From: Microbacterium sp. BR1
GTDB taxonomy: Bacteria > Actinomycetota > Actinomycetes > Actinomycetales > Microbacteriaceae
Length of the DNA: 64,000 nt
Assembly (NCBI RefSeq): GCF_002812725.1
Contig: NZ_NMUN01000004.1
Coordinates: forward strand, 1,054,001-1,118,000
Direction of reading: 5' to 3'
Made by a program: the position numbers and the translations under genes. This document shows positions 34,482 to 48,873 of this stretch, one piece after another. The notes below the pieces were generated by a model, which was not told where the DNA came from, ran no database searches, and saw nothing but the letters and a program-made list of their open reading frames with translations. Every line of letters starts with the position of its first letter. Within the stretch, counting starts at the first letter, position 1.

Positions 34482-36183
34482 TCTCCACCGGATCCACGTC
34501 GAAGAGCTCGCTCGCGCGGTGACGTTCGAGCGCCGCACCGACGAGCCCGCGGAAGAGCGGGTGCGGCGCGGTCGGGCGCGAACGCAGCTCGGGGTGCGCC
34601 TGCGTGGCGATGTAGTACGGGTGCACGTCGCGCGGCAGCTCGACGTACTCGACCAATGCCCGGTCGGGCGAGAGGCCTGAGAACACCAGGCCGGCCTCGG
34701 TGAGGCGGTCGCGGTACGCGTTGTTGACCTCGTAGCGGTGCCGGTGGCGCTCCGAGACCTGCGTCGCGCCGTACAGGTCGGCGGCGAGCGACCCCTCGCG
34801 AAGGTCCGCCGCGTACAGGCCGAGGCGCATCGTGCCGCCCAGATCGCCGCCCGCGATGATGTCCACCTGCTCGGCCATGGTCGCGATGACCGGGAACTCG
34901 GTGTCGGGGTCGAACTCGCTCGATGACGCACCCTCGAGCCCGGCGAGGTTGCGCGCGTACTCGATCACCATGCACTGCAGCCCCAGGCACAGTCCGAGCG
35001 TCGGAATGCCCTGCTCGCGCGCGAATTTCAGCGCACCGAGCTTGCCCTCGATGCCGCGGATGCCGAAGCCACCGGGCACGCAGATGCCATCGACGTCCGC
35101 CAGGGCGCGGGCCGCGCCATCCGGCGTCTCGCACAGATCGGACGGGATCCAGCGGATGTTGACGTGCGTCTCTTGCGCGAAGCCACCCGCCTTGAGCGCC
35201 TCGGTGACCGACAGGTAGGCGTCCGGCAGATCGATGTACTTGCCGACCAGGCCGATCGTGACCTCGTGCTTGGGGTTGTGCACGGCGCCCAGCACCCGTT
35301 CCCAGCGCGACCAGTCGACATCGTTCGCCTCGTCGAGGCCGAGCGCGTTGACGATGTAGGCGTCGAGACCCTGATCGTGCAGCATCGTCGGGATGTCGTA
35401 GATGCTCGGCACGTCGACCGCGTTGACGACGGCGTCTTCGTCGACGTCGCACATCAGCGCGATCTTGCGCTTGTTCGACTCGGTGACGGGCCGGTCGCTA
35501 CGCAGCACGAGAGCGTCGGGCTGGATACCGATCGAGCGGAGCGCGGCGACCGAGTGCTGCGTCGGCTTGGTCTTCTGCTCGCCGGATGCGCCCATGAACG
35601 GCACGAGCGAGACGTGCACGAAGAAGACGTTCCGGCGGCCGAGTTCGTGGCGGATCTGGCGCGCCGACTCGATGAAGGGCTGCGACTCGATGTCGCCGAC
35701 CGTGCCGCCGACCTCGGTGATGATGACGTCGGGCTGGGGATCCTGCGTAGCCTGCAGACGCATCCGTCGTTTGATCTCGTCCGTGATGTGCGGGATGACC
35801 TGCACGGTGTCGCCGAGGTACTCGCCGCGACGTTCGCGGGCGATCACCTGCGAGTAGATCTGACCCGTCGTGACGTTGGCCGCCTGACTCAACTCGACGT
35901 CCAGGAAGCGCTCGTAGTGCCCGATGTCGAGGTCGGTCTCGGCGCCATCGTCGGTGACGAAGACCTCACCGTGCTGGAACGGGTTCATCGTGCCCGGATC
36001 GACGTTCAGATACGGATCGAGCTTCTGCATCACCACCCGCAGACCCCGCGCCGTCAGCAGATTGCCGAGGCTCGCGGCGGTCAGGCCCTTACCCAATGAA
36101 GAAACGACACCACCGGTCACGAAGATGTGCCTCGTGATGTGCTTGGTGATGTCGTTCGATGTTCCCGATGCAGTTTCCGCCAC
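34474..36183 (-). CDS. pyrG: CTP synthase
   Basis: 569 residues. The synthetase domain starts [22 protein letters not shown], and a class I glutamine amidotransferase domain carries the nucleophile Cys in [10 protein letters not shown] and the C-terminal His-Glu in HPELRSRP. Makes CTP from UTP, ATP and glutamine. Length close to the usual 535-580. No gap to recN beyond 14 bases. Confidence 0.97.
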   Translation of the reverse strand: MAETASGTSNDITKHITRHIFVTGGVVSSLGKGLTAASLGNLLTARGLRVVMQKLDPYLNVDPGTMNPFQHGEVFVTDDGAETDLDIGHYERFLDVELSQAANVTTGQIYSQVIARERRGEYLGDTVQVIPHITDEIKRRMRLQATQDPQPDVIITEVGGTVGDIESQPFIESARQIRHELGRRNVFFVHVSLVPFMGASGEQKTKPTQHSVAALRSIGIQPDALVLRSDRPVTESNKRKIALMCDVDEDAVVNAVDVPSIYDIPTMLHDQGLDAYIVNALGLDEANDVDWSRWERVLGAVHNPKHEVTIGLVGKYIDLPDAYLSVTEALKAGGFAQETHVNIRWIPSDLCETPDGAARALADVDGICVPGGFGIRGIEGKLGALKFAREQGIPTLGLCLGLQCMVIEYARNLAGLEGASSSEFDPDTEFPVIATMAEQVDIIAGGDLGGTMRLGLYAADLREGSLAADLYGATQVSERHRHRYEVNNAYRDRLTEAGLVFSGLSPDRALVEYVELPRDVHPYYIATQAHPELRSRPTAPHPLFRGLVGAALERHRASELFDVDPVEND

Positions 36184-36197
36184 GGGCTTTAATCCTA

Positions 36198-37895
36198 TCA
36201 GTCGCGTGAGCCCGCGAGCCCGAGCAGCTCGCGCGCGTGCTCGAGAGCCGCGGCCGAGTCGGGAAGTCCCGACAGCAGCCGCGCCATCTCAGCAGCGCGC
36301 TCGGGCCCTTCGAGCCTGCGGACGCTCGAGGCGGTCACCGACCCGTCGTTCTCTTTCACGACGGTCAGGTGGTTGGTGGCGAACGCGGCCACCTGCGCGA
36401 GGTGCGTGACGACGATGACCTGGGATGCCTCGGCGAGGCGCGCGAGACGACGCCCGACCTCGATCGCGGCGGCCCCGCCGATGCCCGCGTCGATCTCGTC
36501 GAAAACGAAGGTCGGCACGGGGTCGGTTCCGGCGATGACGACCTCGATCGCGAGCATGACGCGGCTCAGCTCGCCGCCCGACGCGCCCTTAGACACCGGA
36601 CGGAGCTCGGCGCCGGGGTGCGGGGCCAGCAGCAGCGCGACATCGTCGCGGCCATCGGACGATGCGGCGCCGGGCGACACCGTCACCTGCAGGCGCGCGT
36701 CCGGCATCGCGAGGGCGCTGAGTTCGGCGCTCACGGCGTCGCCCAGGGCCACCGCGGCGACCGTCCGGCGCTCCGTGAGCAATGCGGCGGCGTCGTCGAG
36801 GGCTCGGGCGGCGGTCTGGAGTTCGTCGGCCAGCTCATCGATGCGGGCGTCGTCGCCCTCGAGTTCGGCCAGTCGGGCGGCGCCGGTCTCGGCGAGCGCC
36901 AGGACCTCGTCCAGAGACGTTCCGTGGTGCCGGATCAGAGCGCCGATCGCCGCGCGCCGCGTTTCGACGGCGTCGAGTTCGAGGGGTCCCGATTCGTCCA
37001 GGTCGGCGAGATAGCCCGACAGGTCGGTCGCGATCTCGGCGGCACGAAACCCGAGTTCGGCCACCTGCTGCGAGAACGTCTCGAGCGCGGGATCCTGCGC
37101 ACTCGCGCGCTCCAGCAGGCGCCGCGCCTCGCCCATCAGGATGGAGACGTCCACGGCATCCGCCTCGGCGGACAGCGCCTCGCGCGCCCCCGCGGCAGCC
37201 GCCCGCAGCTCTTCCACGTTCGCGAGGCGCTCGGCGCGCTGGGCGAGCTCGACATCCTCGCCCGGTTGCGGTGCGACGTCCTCGATCTCGGCGAGCGCGG
37301 CACGCAGCGTCTCGGCCTCGGCCGTGCGCACATCGCGCTGGGTCGTCAGGGTCGTGTGCTCGGCGTCGAGAGCACGCCAGCGCGCCCACGCGTCCCGGTA
37401 GGCGACGAGCGCGGCGCGCACCCCCGCTCCCCCGAATCGGTCGAGCGCGTCGCGCTGGGCCGTTGCCGACCGCAGGCGCAACTGGTCGGACTGGCCGTGA
37501 ACGACCACCAGATCGTCAGCCAGGTCCGCGAGCACACCGGCCGGCGCCGCGCGCCCGCCGACGCTCGCGCGACTACGACCCTCGGCCGTCACCGTGCGAC
37601 TCACGTACAGCTCGGCCCGGTCGGTGCCCAGGGGTTCGAGGTCTCCCCCGGCTTCGCGGACGCGATCGGCGACGGATCCCTCGGCCGGAACGTTCCAGAT
37701 GCCCGCGACCTCGGCCTGACCGCCCGCACGCACCACGCCCGAGTCGGCACGCTGGCCGAGCAACAGACCGAGGCCCGTCACGACCATGGTCTTGCCCGCG
37801 CCGGTCTCACCCGTGATGGCGGTGAAGCCCGGGCCGAGCGGCAGCGTCGCCTCGGCGATCACCCCGAGCCCCGCGAGTCGTACTTCCTCGATCAC
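36198..37895 (-). CDS. recN: DNA repair protein RecN
   Basis: 565 residues of the SMC-like RecN family: Walker [12 protein letters not shown] near residue 30, a central coiled coil (about 150-360) and Walker B with [10 protein letters not shown] and [11 protein letters not shown] near the end. It acts in double-strand break repair. GTG start at 37895 overlaps the nadK stop (GTGA); the longer frame is antisense-like. In many actinobacteria nadK-recN-pyrG are neighbours, as here. Confidence 0.96.
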   Translation of the reverse strand: MIEEVRLAGLGVIAEATLPLGPGFTAITGETGAGKTMVVTGLGLLLGQRADSGVVRAGGQAEVAGIWNVPAEGSVADRVREAGGDLEPLGTDRAELYVSRTVTAEGRSRASVGGRAAPAGVLADLADDLVVVHGQSDQLRLRSATAQRDALDRFGGAGVRAALVAYRDAWARWRALDAEHTTLTTQRDVRTAEAETLRAALAEIEDVAPQPGEDVELAQRAERLANVEELRAAAAGAREALSAEADAVDVSILMGEARRLLERASAQDPALETFSQQVAELGFRAAEIATDLSGYLADLDESGPLELDAVETRRAAIGALIRHHGTSLDEVLALAETGAARLAELEGDDARIDELADELQTAARALDDAAALLTERRTVAAVALGDAVSAELSALAMPDARLQVTVSPGAASSDGRDDVALLLAPHPGAELRPVSKGASGGELSRVMLAIEVVIAGTDPVPTFVFDEIDAGIGGAAAIEVGRRLARLAEASQVIVVTHLAQVAAFATNHLTVVKENDGSVTASSVRRLEGPERAAEMARLLSGLPDSAAALEHARELLGLAGSRD

Positions 37896-38887
37896 GCGCC
37901 CGCCCCGCGGTGGGTGTCGGGGTCGAGATCGAATTCCGCTTCGGTGGGTTCGTGCGTCGCCCAGGTCTCGGGGTCGGCGGCGATGGGCCCGCGCCATCCG
38001 TCGACCGGCAACCGGAACTTGCGCACGAGGCGGTCGGTGAACGCGGCGGGATGCAGACGCGCGAGACGGACGGGCTCGGGCGAGCGATGCACCATCACGC
38101 GGGCGCCGGGCGGCAGGTCGTGCGAGCGGCGGCCGTCGCACCAGAGGATGCCCGTGCCGTTCGTCCTCTCGAGCACCTCGATCGCGATCGTGGCCTCGGG
38201 GCCCACCACGAGGGGCTTGGCGAAGAGGGCGTGCGCGGACAGCGGCACGACCGCTATCGCCTCCACGGTCGGCCAGATCACGGGTCCGCCTGCCGAGAAG
38301 TTGTAGGCGGTCGAACCCGTGGGGGTCGAGACGACCATGCCGTCGCACCCGAAACTCGACAGGGGGCGGCCATCCACCTCGAGGACGACCTCGAGCATCC
38401 GTTCGCGGCTGGCCTTCTCGACCGTCGCCTCGTTCAGCGCCCACGTCTCGTAGATGAGCGAGTCGTCGGACGCCTGCACGCGCACGGCGAGGGCCAGGCG
38501 CTCCTCGACCCGGTAGTCGCCGAGGATGGCGCGATGCACCGCTTCGTCCAGTTCATCCCGCTCGATCTCGGCGAGGAATCCGACATGCCCCATGTTGATG
38601 CCGAGCACCGGGGCCGTGCCACCGCGCACCAGCTCCGCCGCGCGCAGGATCGTGCCGTCGCCGCCGAGCACGATGGCCAGCTCGATCTCGTCGACGGGAA
38701 CGTCGATGCCGAGCGTTCCCGTGTTGTCGAAGTCCCTGATCGCTTTGCCCAGCTGGGTGCGATCGTCGGCCGAGAATACGGCCCGGGCACCCGCGGCGTG
38801 CAGTGCCGCCGTCACGCGGCGCGCGGCGGCGACCGTGTCGTCGCGCAGCGCATGCGCGACGACCAGGATGTTGCGCGTGCTCGTCAT
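37892..38887 (-). CDS. nadK: NAD kinase
   Basis: 331 residues. The NAD-kinase motifs GGDGTILRAAE, NEATVEK and VVSTPTGSTAYNFSAGGP are present in order. Phosphorylates NAD to NADP with ATP or polyphosphate. The C-terminus is an acidic tail typical of the actinobacterial enzyme. Overlaps recN; tlyA lies 130 bases upstream. Confidence 0.96.
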   Translation of the reverse strand: MTSTRNILVVAHALRDDTVAAARRVTAALHAAGARAVFSADDRTQLGKAIRDFDNTGTLGIDVPVDEIELAIVLGGDGTILRAAELVRGGTAPVLGINMGHVGFLAEIERDELDEAVHRAILGDYRVEERLALAVRVQASDDSLIYETWALNEATVEKASRERMLEVVLEVDGRPLSSFGCDGMVVSTPTGSTAYNFSAGGPVIWPTVEAIAVVPLSAHALFAKPLVVGPEATIAIEVLERTNGTGILWCDGRRSHDLPPGARVMVHRSPEPVRLARLHPAAFTDRLVRKFRLPVDGWRGPIAADPETWATHEPTEAEFDLDPDTHRGAGA

Positions 38888-39017
38888 GCCGCTCCCGCCG
38901 ATTGGTTCGCCCCACCCATTCTGTCGGATGCCTCCCGTTCGCCGGGCCGCCCGCGCGCTGTGGAGGACATCTGTGGCCTTACGTCACCGGATGCTCCGGT
39001 ACGGCACCGACGCCGGT

Positions 39018-39842
39018 TCAGCGCTGCGTGAGCTCGTTCACCATGGCGAGCCAGGCGCTCGGGTTCGACGCATCCGCGTCCGTTCCGCCATCCTCCGCGT
39101 CACGCTCCCGGAGCCAGGCCACGAACTCGTGGTTGCCGTGCGTGCCGGGCAGCGGCGAGGCGACCACGCCGTGCGTTCCGAGGCCCGCGTCCCACGCCGC
39201 CCAGAGCACACCCGCAACGGCATCCGCGCGCGATGCCGGATCGGTCACCAGCCCGCCCCGAACGGATGTGCGGCCCACCTCGAACTGCGGCTTGATCAGC
39301 AGTACGGCGTCACCGCCCGGCGCCATCGTCGCCCGCACGGCCGGCAGCACCAACGCCAGCGAGATGAAAGAAAGATCGCCCGTGACGACCGAGGGTGCGC
39401 TGGTCACACCGCTGACCGCGGCGAGCGACTCCGGCGTCATGTCACGGACGTTGTAGCCCTCGACGGACACGACACCCGCGTCATCCCGAATCCTCTCCGA
39501 CAGCTGGCCATGGCCGACGTCGACCGCGATCACCGGGTCGGCGCCGCGCTCGCGCAGCACCTGCGTGAACCCGCCCGTCGACGCACCCATATCGAGCGCC
39601 ACGCGGCCGGCAACCTCGATGGGGAACGCGTCGAGAGCCGCGATGAGCTTGTGGGCGGCGCGACTGACGTAGTGGTCGAATGCGGCGACCTCGATCAGCG
39701 ACGACTCCTCGACCCGGGCCGACGCCTTCACGACGGGGCGACCGTCCACCGTCACGAGCCCGTCGGAGATCAGCCCCGCGGCGTGCGTGCGGGAACGCGC
39801 GAGACCGCGCGCCGCCAACGCGGCATCCAGCCGCTCACTCAT
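39018..39842 (-). CDS. tlyA: TlyA family rRNA 2'-O-methyltransferase
   Basis: 274 residues. N-terminal S4 domain (RLDAALAARGLARSRTHAAGLISDGLVTVDGRPV) followed by a FtsJ-type methyltransferase (ALDMGASTGGFTQVLRERGA, GDLSFISL and LLIKPQFE, carrying the K-D-K-E type active site). In mycobacteria TlyA methylates 16S and 23S rRNA and determines capreomycin susceptibility. Its ATG overlaps the stop of the small gene upstream. Confidence 0.95.
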   Translation of the reverse strand: MSERLDAALAARGLARSRTHAAGLISDGLVTVDGRPVVKASARVEESSLIEVAAFDHYVSRAAHKLIAALDAFPIEVAGRVALDMGASTGGFTQVLRERGADPVIAVDVGHGQLSERIRDDAGVVSVEGYNVRDMTPESLAAVSGVTSAPSVVTGDLSFISLALVLPAVRATMAPGGDAVLLIKPQFEVGRTSVRGGLVTDPASRADAVAGVLWAAWDAGLGTHGVVASPLPGTHGNHEFVAWLRERDAEDGGTDADASNPSAWLAMVNELTQR

Positions 39843-40021
39843 CGGTCGCCGGACGCCGAAGCGCGCGGATCGGCGAGGCCGCCCACACCTTCGAGCTCAC
39901 GCGAAAGTTCGTCGTACATCGCGTCGAACGCTGCGGCGCGGGTCGCGAGCGGCTGTTCCTCGACCACCCGCAGGCGCGACACCAGGCTGTCGTCGAAGGC
40001 TCCCTCGGGCGTGTTGCTCAT
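39839..40021 (-). CDS. Small conserved-looking protein between the HAD gene and tlyA
   Basis: 60 residues, mostly helical: DDSLVSRLRVVEEQPLATRAAAFDAMYDELSRELEGV. Coupled to tlyA by an ATGA overlap. The high helix content and position suggest a real gene; actinobacteria often have a short unnamed ORF in this place. Function unknown. Confidence 0.65.
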   Translation of the reverse strand: MSNTPEGAFDDSLVSRLRVVEEQPLATRAAAFDAMYDELSRELEGVGGLADPRASASGDR

Positions 40022-40084
40022 CGCCCCAGGATACGACGAAGGACGACGGATGCCTCGGTGCCCCGCGTCAGCGACGGTCGCCGA

Positions 40085-41125
40085 TCAGCGGGCAGCGCGG
40101 AAAGGGTCGTCGTAGAGGCGCTCGGGCACCCGCAGCCCGTAGATCGCGCGCCCGGAATCCCAGATCGCTCGGGCCGCGGCGCGCAACAGGTTGATCTGCG
40201 CCGAACCTTCGGCGACGATCTCGACGTCGTTTCCGGACACCCGGACGGTGGCGTCGCCGACCGTGACCGCGCCATCCTTCCCGCGCGTCTTCACGATCGG
40301 ATACGGCTGCGACAGCTCGCGCAGGTCACCGAGGATGAAGTCCGGACGTGACCCCGCCGGCGCGGCGAGGACGTGCTTCGGCCGGTCGATGCCCGTCAAC
40401 ACGAGAGCCGAGGCGATCCCGGCGCGCTGCGCACCCAGAATGTCGGTGTCGAGGCGGTCGCCGATGAACAGCGGATGCTTCGATCCGAACCGCGCGATCG
40501 CCTCGACGAAGATCGGCGTCTCGGGCTTGCCCGCGACGGTCGCGAGCCGCCCGATGGCGGTGTGCACGGCCGACACGAGCGTGCCGTTGCCCGGCGCGAT
40601 GCCACGCGCCTGCGGGATCGTCCAGTCCGTGTTCGTGGCAATCCACGGGATGCCGCCCTCGTCCTCGGGCACGGCGAGGGCGTACGCGGCCTCGGCCAGA
40701 TCGCGCCAGGCGACATCCGGCGAGAAGCCCTGCACCACGGCGGCGGGAGCATCCTCGGCGCTGCGCGTGACGATGAAGCCGGCCTTCTCGACCTCGACGG
40801 TCAGGCCCTCTCCCCCGACGACCAGCACACGCGACCCCTCGGGGAGCATGTCCCGCAGCAGTCGCATGGCGGCCTGCGGGCTCGTGATGACGTCTTCGGG
40901 CTGCACGGCGAGCCCGAGTTCACGCAGCTGCCCGGCAACGGTCGCGTCCGTCCGAGAGGCATTGTTGGTGATGTAGCCGAGCCGCCGCGTCCGACCCGCG
41001 GCGTTCAACGCCTCCACGGCGTGCGGAATCGCCTGATGTCCGGCATAGACGACCCCGTCGAGATCGGCCAGCACCGCGTCGACCCCCTCGAGCGGCGACG
41101 GGGTCACCCTCCCGAGCAGCGCCAT
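40085..41125 (-). CDS. HAD-superfamily hydrolase, NagD-like (HAD-IIA)
   Basis: 346 residues. Motif I is ADLDGVVYAGHQAIP with the two catalytic Asp; ITNNASR, GDRLDTDILGAQRAG and a cap region complete a NagD-type phosphatase. The substrate is probably a sugar or nucleotide phosphate, but cannot be told. Start overlaps the stop of the large repeat protein (ATGA), so translation is coupled. A C-terminal stretch (about 270-346) goes beyond the usual NagD length and is unassigned. Confidence 0.9.
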   Translation of the reverse strand: MALLGRVTPSPLEGVDAVLADLDGVVYAGHQAIPHAVEALNAAGRTRRLGYITNNASRTDATVAGQLRELGLAVQPEDVITSPQAAMRLLRDMLPEGSRVLVVGGEGLTVEVEKAGFIVTRSAEDAPAAVVQGFSPDVAWRDLAEAAYALAVPEDEGGIPWIATNTDWTIPQARGIAPGNGTLVSAVHTAIGRLATVAGKPETPIFVEAIARFGSKHPLFIGDRLDTDILGAQRAGIASALVLTGIDRPKHVLAAPAGSRPDFILGDLRELSQPYPIVKTRGKDGAVTVGDATVRVSGNDVEIVAEGSAQINLLRAAARAIWDSGRAIYGLRVPERLYDDPFRAAR

Positions 41126-42921
41126 CAGTCGGATGCCTCGGTCTTGTCGGTCTCCTCGCCCTCAAGGGGTTCGGCGGTGTCTTCGGAGTCCGGGCCAGCC
41201 GTGGGAACCGCATCTGCGTCGTCGAGGTCATCAGAGCCCTCGACGAGCTCATCGGCGTCGTCGAGGTCATCGGCGTCCTCGACGACCTCAGCGGCGTCGA
41301 CGTGGTCATCAGCACCGTCGAGGACCTCATCGGCATCGTCGAGGTCATCAACGTCGTCGAGGTCGATCTCGACTTCTTCGATCTCGTCGATCTCGAGCAC
41401 GTCGTCCGAGCCATCGCCGTCGAGGGCCGCCTCGGCCACTTCGGCCAGTCGGGTCCACCGCGCGGCCTCGTCCAGACGCCCGAGCTCTTCGAGCACCGTT
41501 GCGCGCGCGGCGAAGAGACCGGGGCTCCACGGGAATGCGGTATCGGGATCCAGCTCGGGGATGTCCAACTCGCGCAGGGCGCGCTCGGGATCACCCAGAT
41601 CGAGTCGAGCACCGGACATGGCAACGGCCAGTTCGACGCGGGTCTCGATCGGCAGCGAATCACGATCGACAGCGCGACCGACCTCGAGCGCACGATCGGG
41701 ACGCCCCACCCCACGCTCGCTGTCGACCATCATCGCGATCTGGTCGTCGCTGCCCGAGATACGCCGGTACGTGCGCAACTCCCGCAGTGCGAGGGCGAAA
41801 TCGCCGACGGCGTAGGCCGTGATCGCGAGCGACTCGCGAACGACAGCCACGCGACCCGCCTTGCGCGACGCGGCCAGGGCGTGCTCGTGGGCGAGTGCGG
41901 GATCCTCGTCGATCAGCCGGACGGCCATCGCGAGGTGGCGACCGACGGTATCGGCGTTCTCTTTGCTGAGCGTGCGCAGCTCGTTGCGCGCGCTCGGGTG
42001 AAGATCACGCGCGGTGACGTCGTCGGGCAGGAACGGATCGGGAATGCGCGGCTCGAAGTCGCGATCGCGCGGCGGAGCATCGCTGCGGTTGTACGCGGGC
42101 CGACCTGCGTTACCGTTACGGCGCTCGTACGGAGGACGCGAGCCACCGCTGTCACGGTTCTCGTACGGACGACGCGGAGCGTCCCCGTCACGCTTCGTAT
42201 AGGGCGGGCGCGACGAATTGCTGTCGCGCTTCTCGTACGGCTTCCGAGAGGCGTCACCATCACGCTTCGCATAGGGCGGACGCGAGCCACCGCCGTCGCG
42301 GTTCTCGTAGGGACGACGCGCGGTGTCACCCTCACGTTGGGTATGGGGCGGACGTGCGGAGTTACCGTCACGCTTGGCATAAGGGGGGCGCGAAGAATTC
42401 CCGTCGCGCTTCTCATACGGCTTGCGCGACGCATCCCCATCACGCTTTACATAAGGCGAGCGGGACGAATTGCCGTCGCGCTTCTCATACGGCTTGCGCG
42501 GAGCGTCACCATCCCGCTTCGCATAGGGCGGGCGAGACGAGTTGCCGTCACGCTTCTCATACGGCTTGCGCGGAGCGTCACCATCACGCTTCGCATAGGG
42601 CGGGCGAGACGAGTTCCCGTCACGCTTCTCATACGGCTTGCGCGGAGCGTCACCATCCCGCTTTACATAAGGCAGGCGGGAAGAGTTGCCGTCGCGCTTC
42701 TCATACGGCTTGCGTGAGGCGTCACCATCACGCTTCGCATAGGGCGGGCGGGACGAATTCCCGTCACGCTTCTCATACGGCTTCCGCGCACCATCGCCTC
42801 CACGTGGAGACGACGGGCGCCGATCTGCGCCGCCACCGGTGCGGGGCGCACCCGAAGAAGGTCCGCGCCCCCGATCGGGTCCACCGCGACGCTCATCGTC
42901 CTTGCGGTCGTCGTCTGCCAT
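41125..42921 (-). CDS. Repeat-rich protein with basic 12-residue repeats, TPR-like middle and acidic tail
   Basis: 598 residues. Residues about 45-285 are some twenty units of 12 residues of the form KRDGxxxRxPYx, alternating as KRDGNSSRPPYA and KRDGDAPRKPYE. Residues about 310-505 look helical and TPR-like (LAHEHALAASRKAGRVAVVRES, ARATVLEELGRLDEAARWTR). The last 95 residues are strongly acidic, full of DDLDDAD and EEVEID. Start at 42921 (MADDDRKDDERR); the frame is open a little further. Similar TPR proteins in this place in Microbacteriaceae lack a long repeat part as far as I recall. Net charge is split: very basic N-terminus, very acidic C-terminus, suggesting nucleic-acid or ribosome contact or self-interaction. 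Function unknown. Confidence 0.75.
   Translation of the reverse strand: MADDDRKDDERRGGPDRGRGPSSGAPRTGGGADRRPSSPRGGDGARKPYEKRDGNSSRPPYAKRDGDASRKPYEKRDGNSSRLPYVKRDGDAPRKPYEKRDGNSSRPPYAKRDGDAPRKPYEKRDGNSSRPPYAKRDGDAPRKPYEKRDGNSSRSPYVKRDGDASRKPYEKRDGNSSRPPYAKRDGNSARPPHTQREGDTARRPYENRDGGGSRPPYAKRDGDASRKPYEKRDSNSSRPPYTKRDGDAPRRPYENRDSGGSRPPYERRNGNAGRPAYNRSDAPPRDRDFEPRIPDPFLPDDVTARDLHPSARNELRTLSKENADTVGRHLAMAVRLIDEDPALAHEHALAASRKAGRVAVVRESLAITAYAVGDFALALRELRTYRRISGSDDQIAMMVDSERGVGRPDRALEVGRAVDRDSLPIETRVELAVAMSGARLDLGDPERALRELDIPELDPDTAFPWSPGLFAARATVLEELGRLDEAARWTRLAEVAEAALDGDGSDDVLEIDEIEEVEIDLDDVDDLDDADEVLDGADDHVDAAEVVEDADDLDDADELVEGSDDLDDADAVPTAGPDSEDTAEPLEGEETDKTEASD
42067..42790. repeat. 36-bp coding tandem repeats (72-bp higher-order unit)
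   Basis: The DNA behind the KRDG repeats: about twenty 36-base units, paired into 72-base units. Several 72-base units near 42440-42720 are almost identical, including the wobble bases, which points to recent expansion by slippage or unequal crossing-over. Confidence 0.85.
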
Positions 42922-42987
42922 GTTTCCGATCCTTTCGCGACCCGCCCGTCGGCGAAATCGCACTGTTGTAAAACAGCGTTGTTAACG

Positions 42988-43023
42988 AAGAAAGGGCCAC
43001 CCAGCATTGGGTGGCCCTTTCTT
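42988..43023. terminator. rRNA operon terminator
   Basis: A perfect 16-bp stem (AAGAAAGGGCCACCCA and its complement) with a GCAT loop, eight bases after 5S rRNA on the minus strand. The A/T-rich stem ends give a U-rich tail in either direction; it also separates the repeat-protein gene from rRNA readthrough. Confidence 0.9.
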
Positions 43024-43030
43024 GAAAGAA

Positions 43031-43148
43031 GTCCGGCGGTGTCCTACTCTCCCACAGGGTCTCCCCTGCAGTACCATCGGCGCTGAGAGGCTTAGCTTCC
43101 GGGTTCGGAATGTAACCGGGCGTTTCCCTCTCGCTATGGCCGCCGAAA
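43031..43148 (-). rRNA. rrf: 5S ribosomal RNA
   Basis: On the minus strand GTTTCGGCGGCCATAGCGAG through GGAGAGTAGGACACCGCCGG, the actinobacterial 5S core with the CCGAACCCGGAAGCTAAG segment and closing helix GGCGG/CCGCC. Ends set by the closing stem to within a base or two. Confidence 0.93.
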
Positions 43149-43264
43149 CACTATTGATGTTTCAATCGTTCAAGCATGAGTTTGGTGACGTAAGTCACCT
43201 CATGCGGTTCTCGACCGTACATCGAGAACCACTCAGTGGACGCAAGCACCTAGCAAAAATAGGT

Positions 43265-48325
<5,061 letters not shown>

Positions 48326-48543
48326 TTTTGCTGCGACAAGACCGGAATGGGTCGAGCCGAGCGAGTTTGATCTGACGATCGGATGTCATTACTGACATAT
48401 CCGTTTAATCTCAAAAGAATCTCATCGGTCAGACAAGCTGACCGCGAGGTTTTTTGGCATTTGACAAGTGCACGCTGTTGAGTTCTCAAGGATCGGATGC
48501 TCCTGCGCCGTGTCTCTCGACCGTCCCGCAGGGCAACTTCTCT
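48326..48543 (-). other. rRNA leader with BoxA antitermination signal
   Basis: The leader between promoter and 16S. BoxA (GATCCTTGAGAACTCAACA on the minus strand) lies at 48477-48495, close in sequence to the spacer BoxA. No ORF fits the region. Confidence 0.8.
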
Positions 48544-48571
48544 ATCTTACATCCTCTGTCCGAGATGTCAA
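48544..48571 (-). promoter_or_regulatory. rRNA operon promoter
   Basis: TTGACA (48566-48571) and TAAGAT (48544-48549) on the minus strand, 16 bases apart, just upstream of the BoxA leader. A consensus-level -35 fits a strong housekeeping promoter. Further promoters upstream were not found. Confidence 0.8.
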
Positions 48572-48873
48572 ATCGACATTCTCAGTTCTTCGTGACCCGG
48601 ACTTCATGTCCGTAGGCACTCCAATCAGAGGAGTTTCCCATCGTAAACCCGAAGGTTGCAGCACTCAAGAGAGCTGATTTTGATGGGATGTTCTTCGCTT
48701 GAGGAGGGGAAGCTTTCGGGGCCTCACCGCGCTCCTTTGGGGCGAACAGGTATTACTTTACGTGCGGTTTCGCCGGACGGGCAAATTGCGGTGCGTCCCG
48801 GGCGTGTCGCGCATGTTTCCGGGGTTTTTCCGGCGCCGACACCGAGGGCGCATGCGGGTCTACGATCTCGACC
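48572..48873. other. Gap between the rRNA promoter and the CoA-transferase gene
   Basis: About 300 bases with no supported gene. It holds the region upstream of the rRNA promoter and, at 48861-48866, TACGAT seven bases before the ATG at 48874, a leaderless-type -10 for the CoA-transferase gene. Nothing else recognised. Confidence 0.5.

Noticed and set aside
42067..42790. CRISPR-like array of regular repeats
   Set aside because: Units are contiguous 36-base coding repeats without unique spacers, in frame within a long gene, and no cas genes are nearby.
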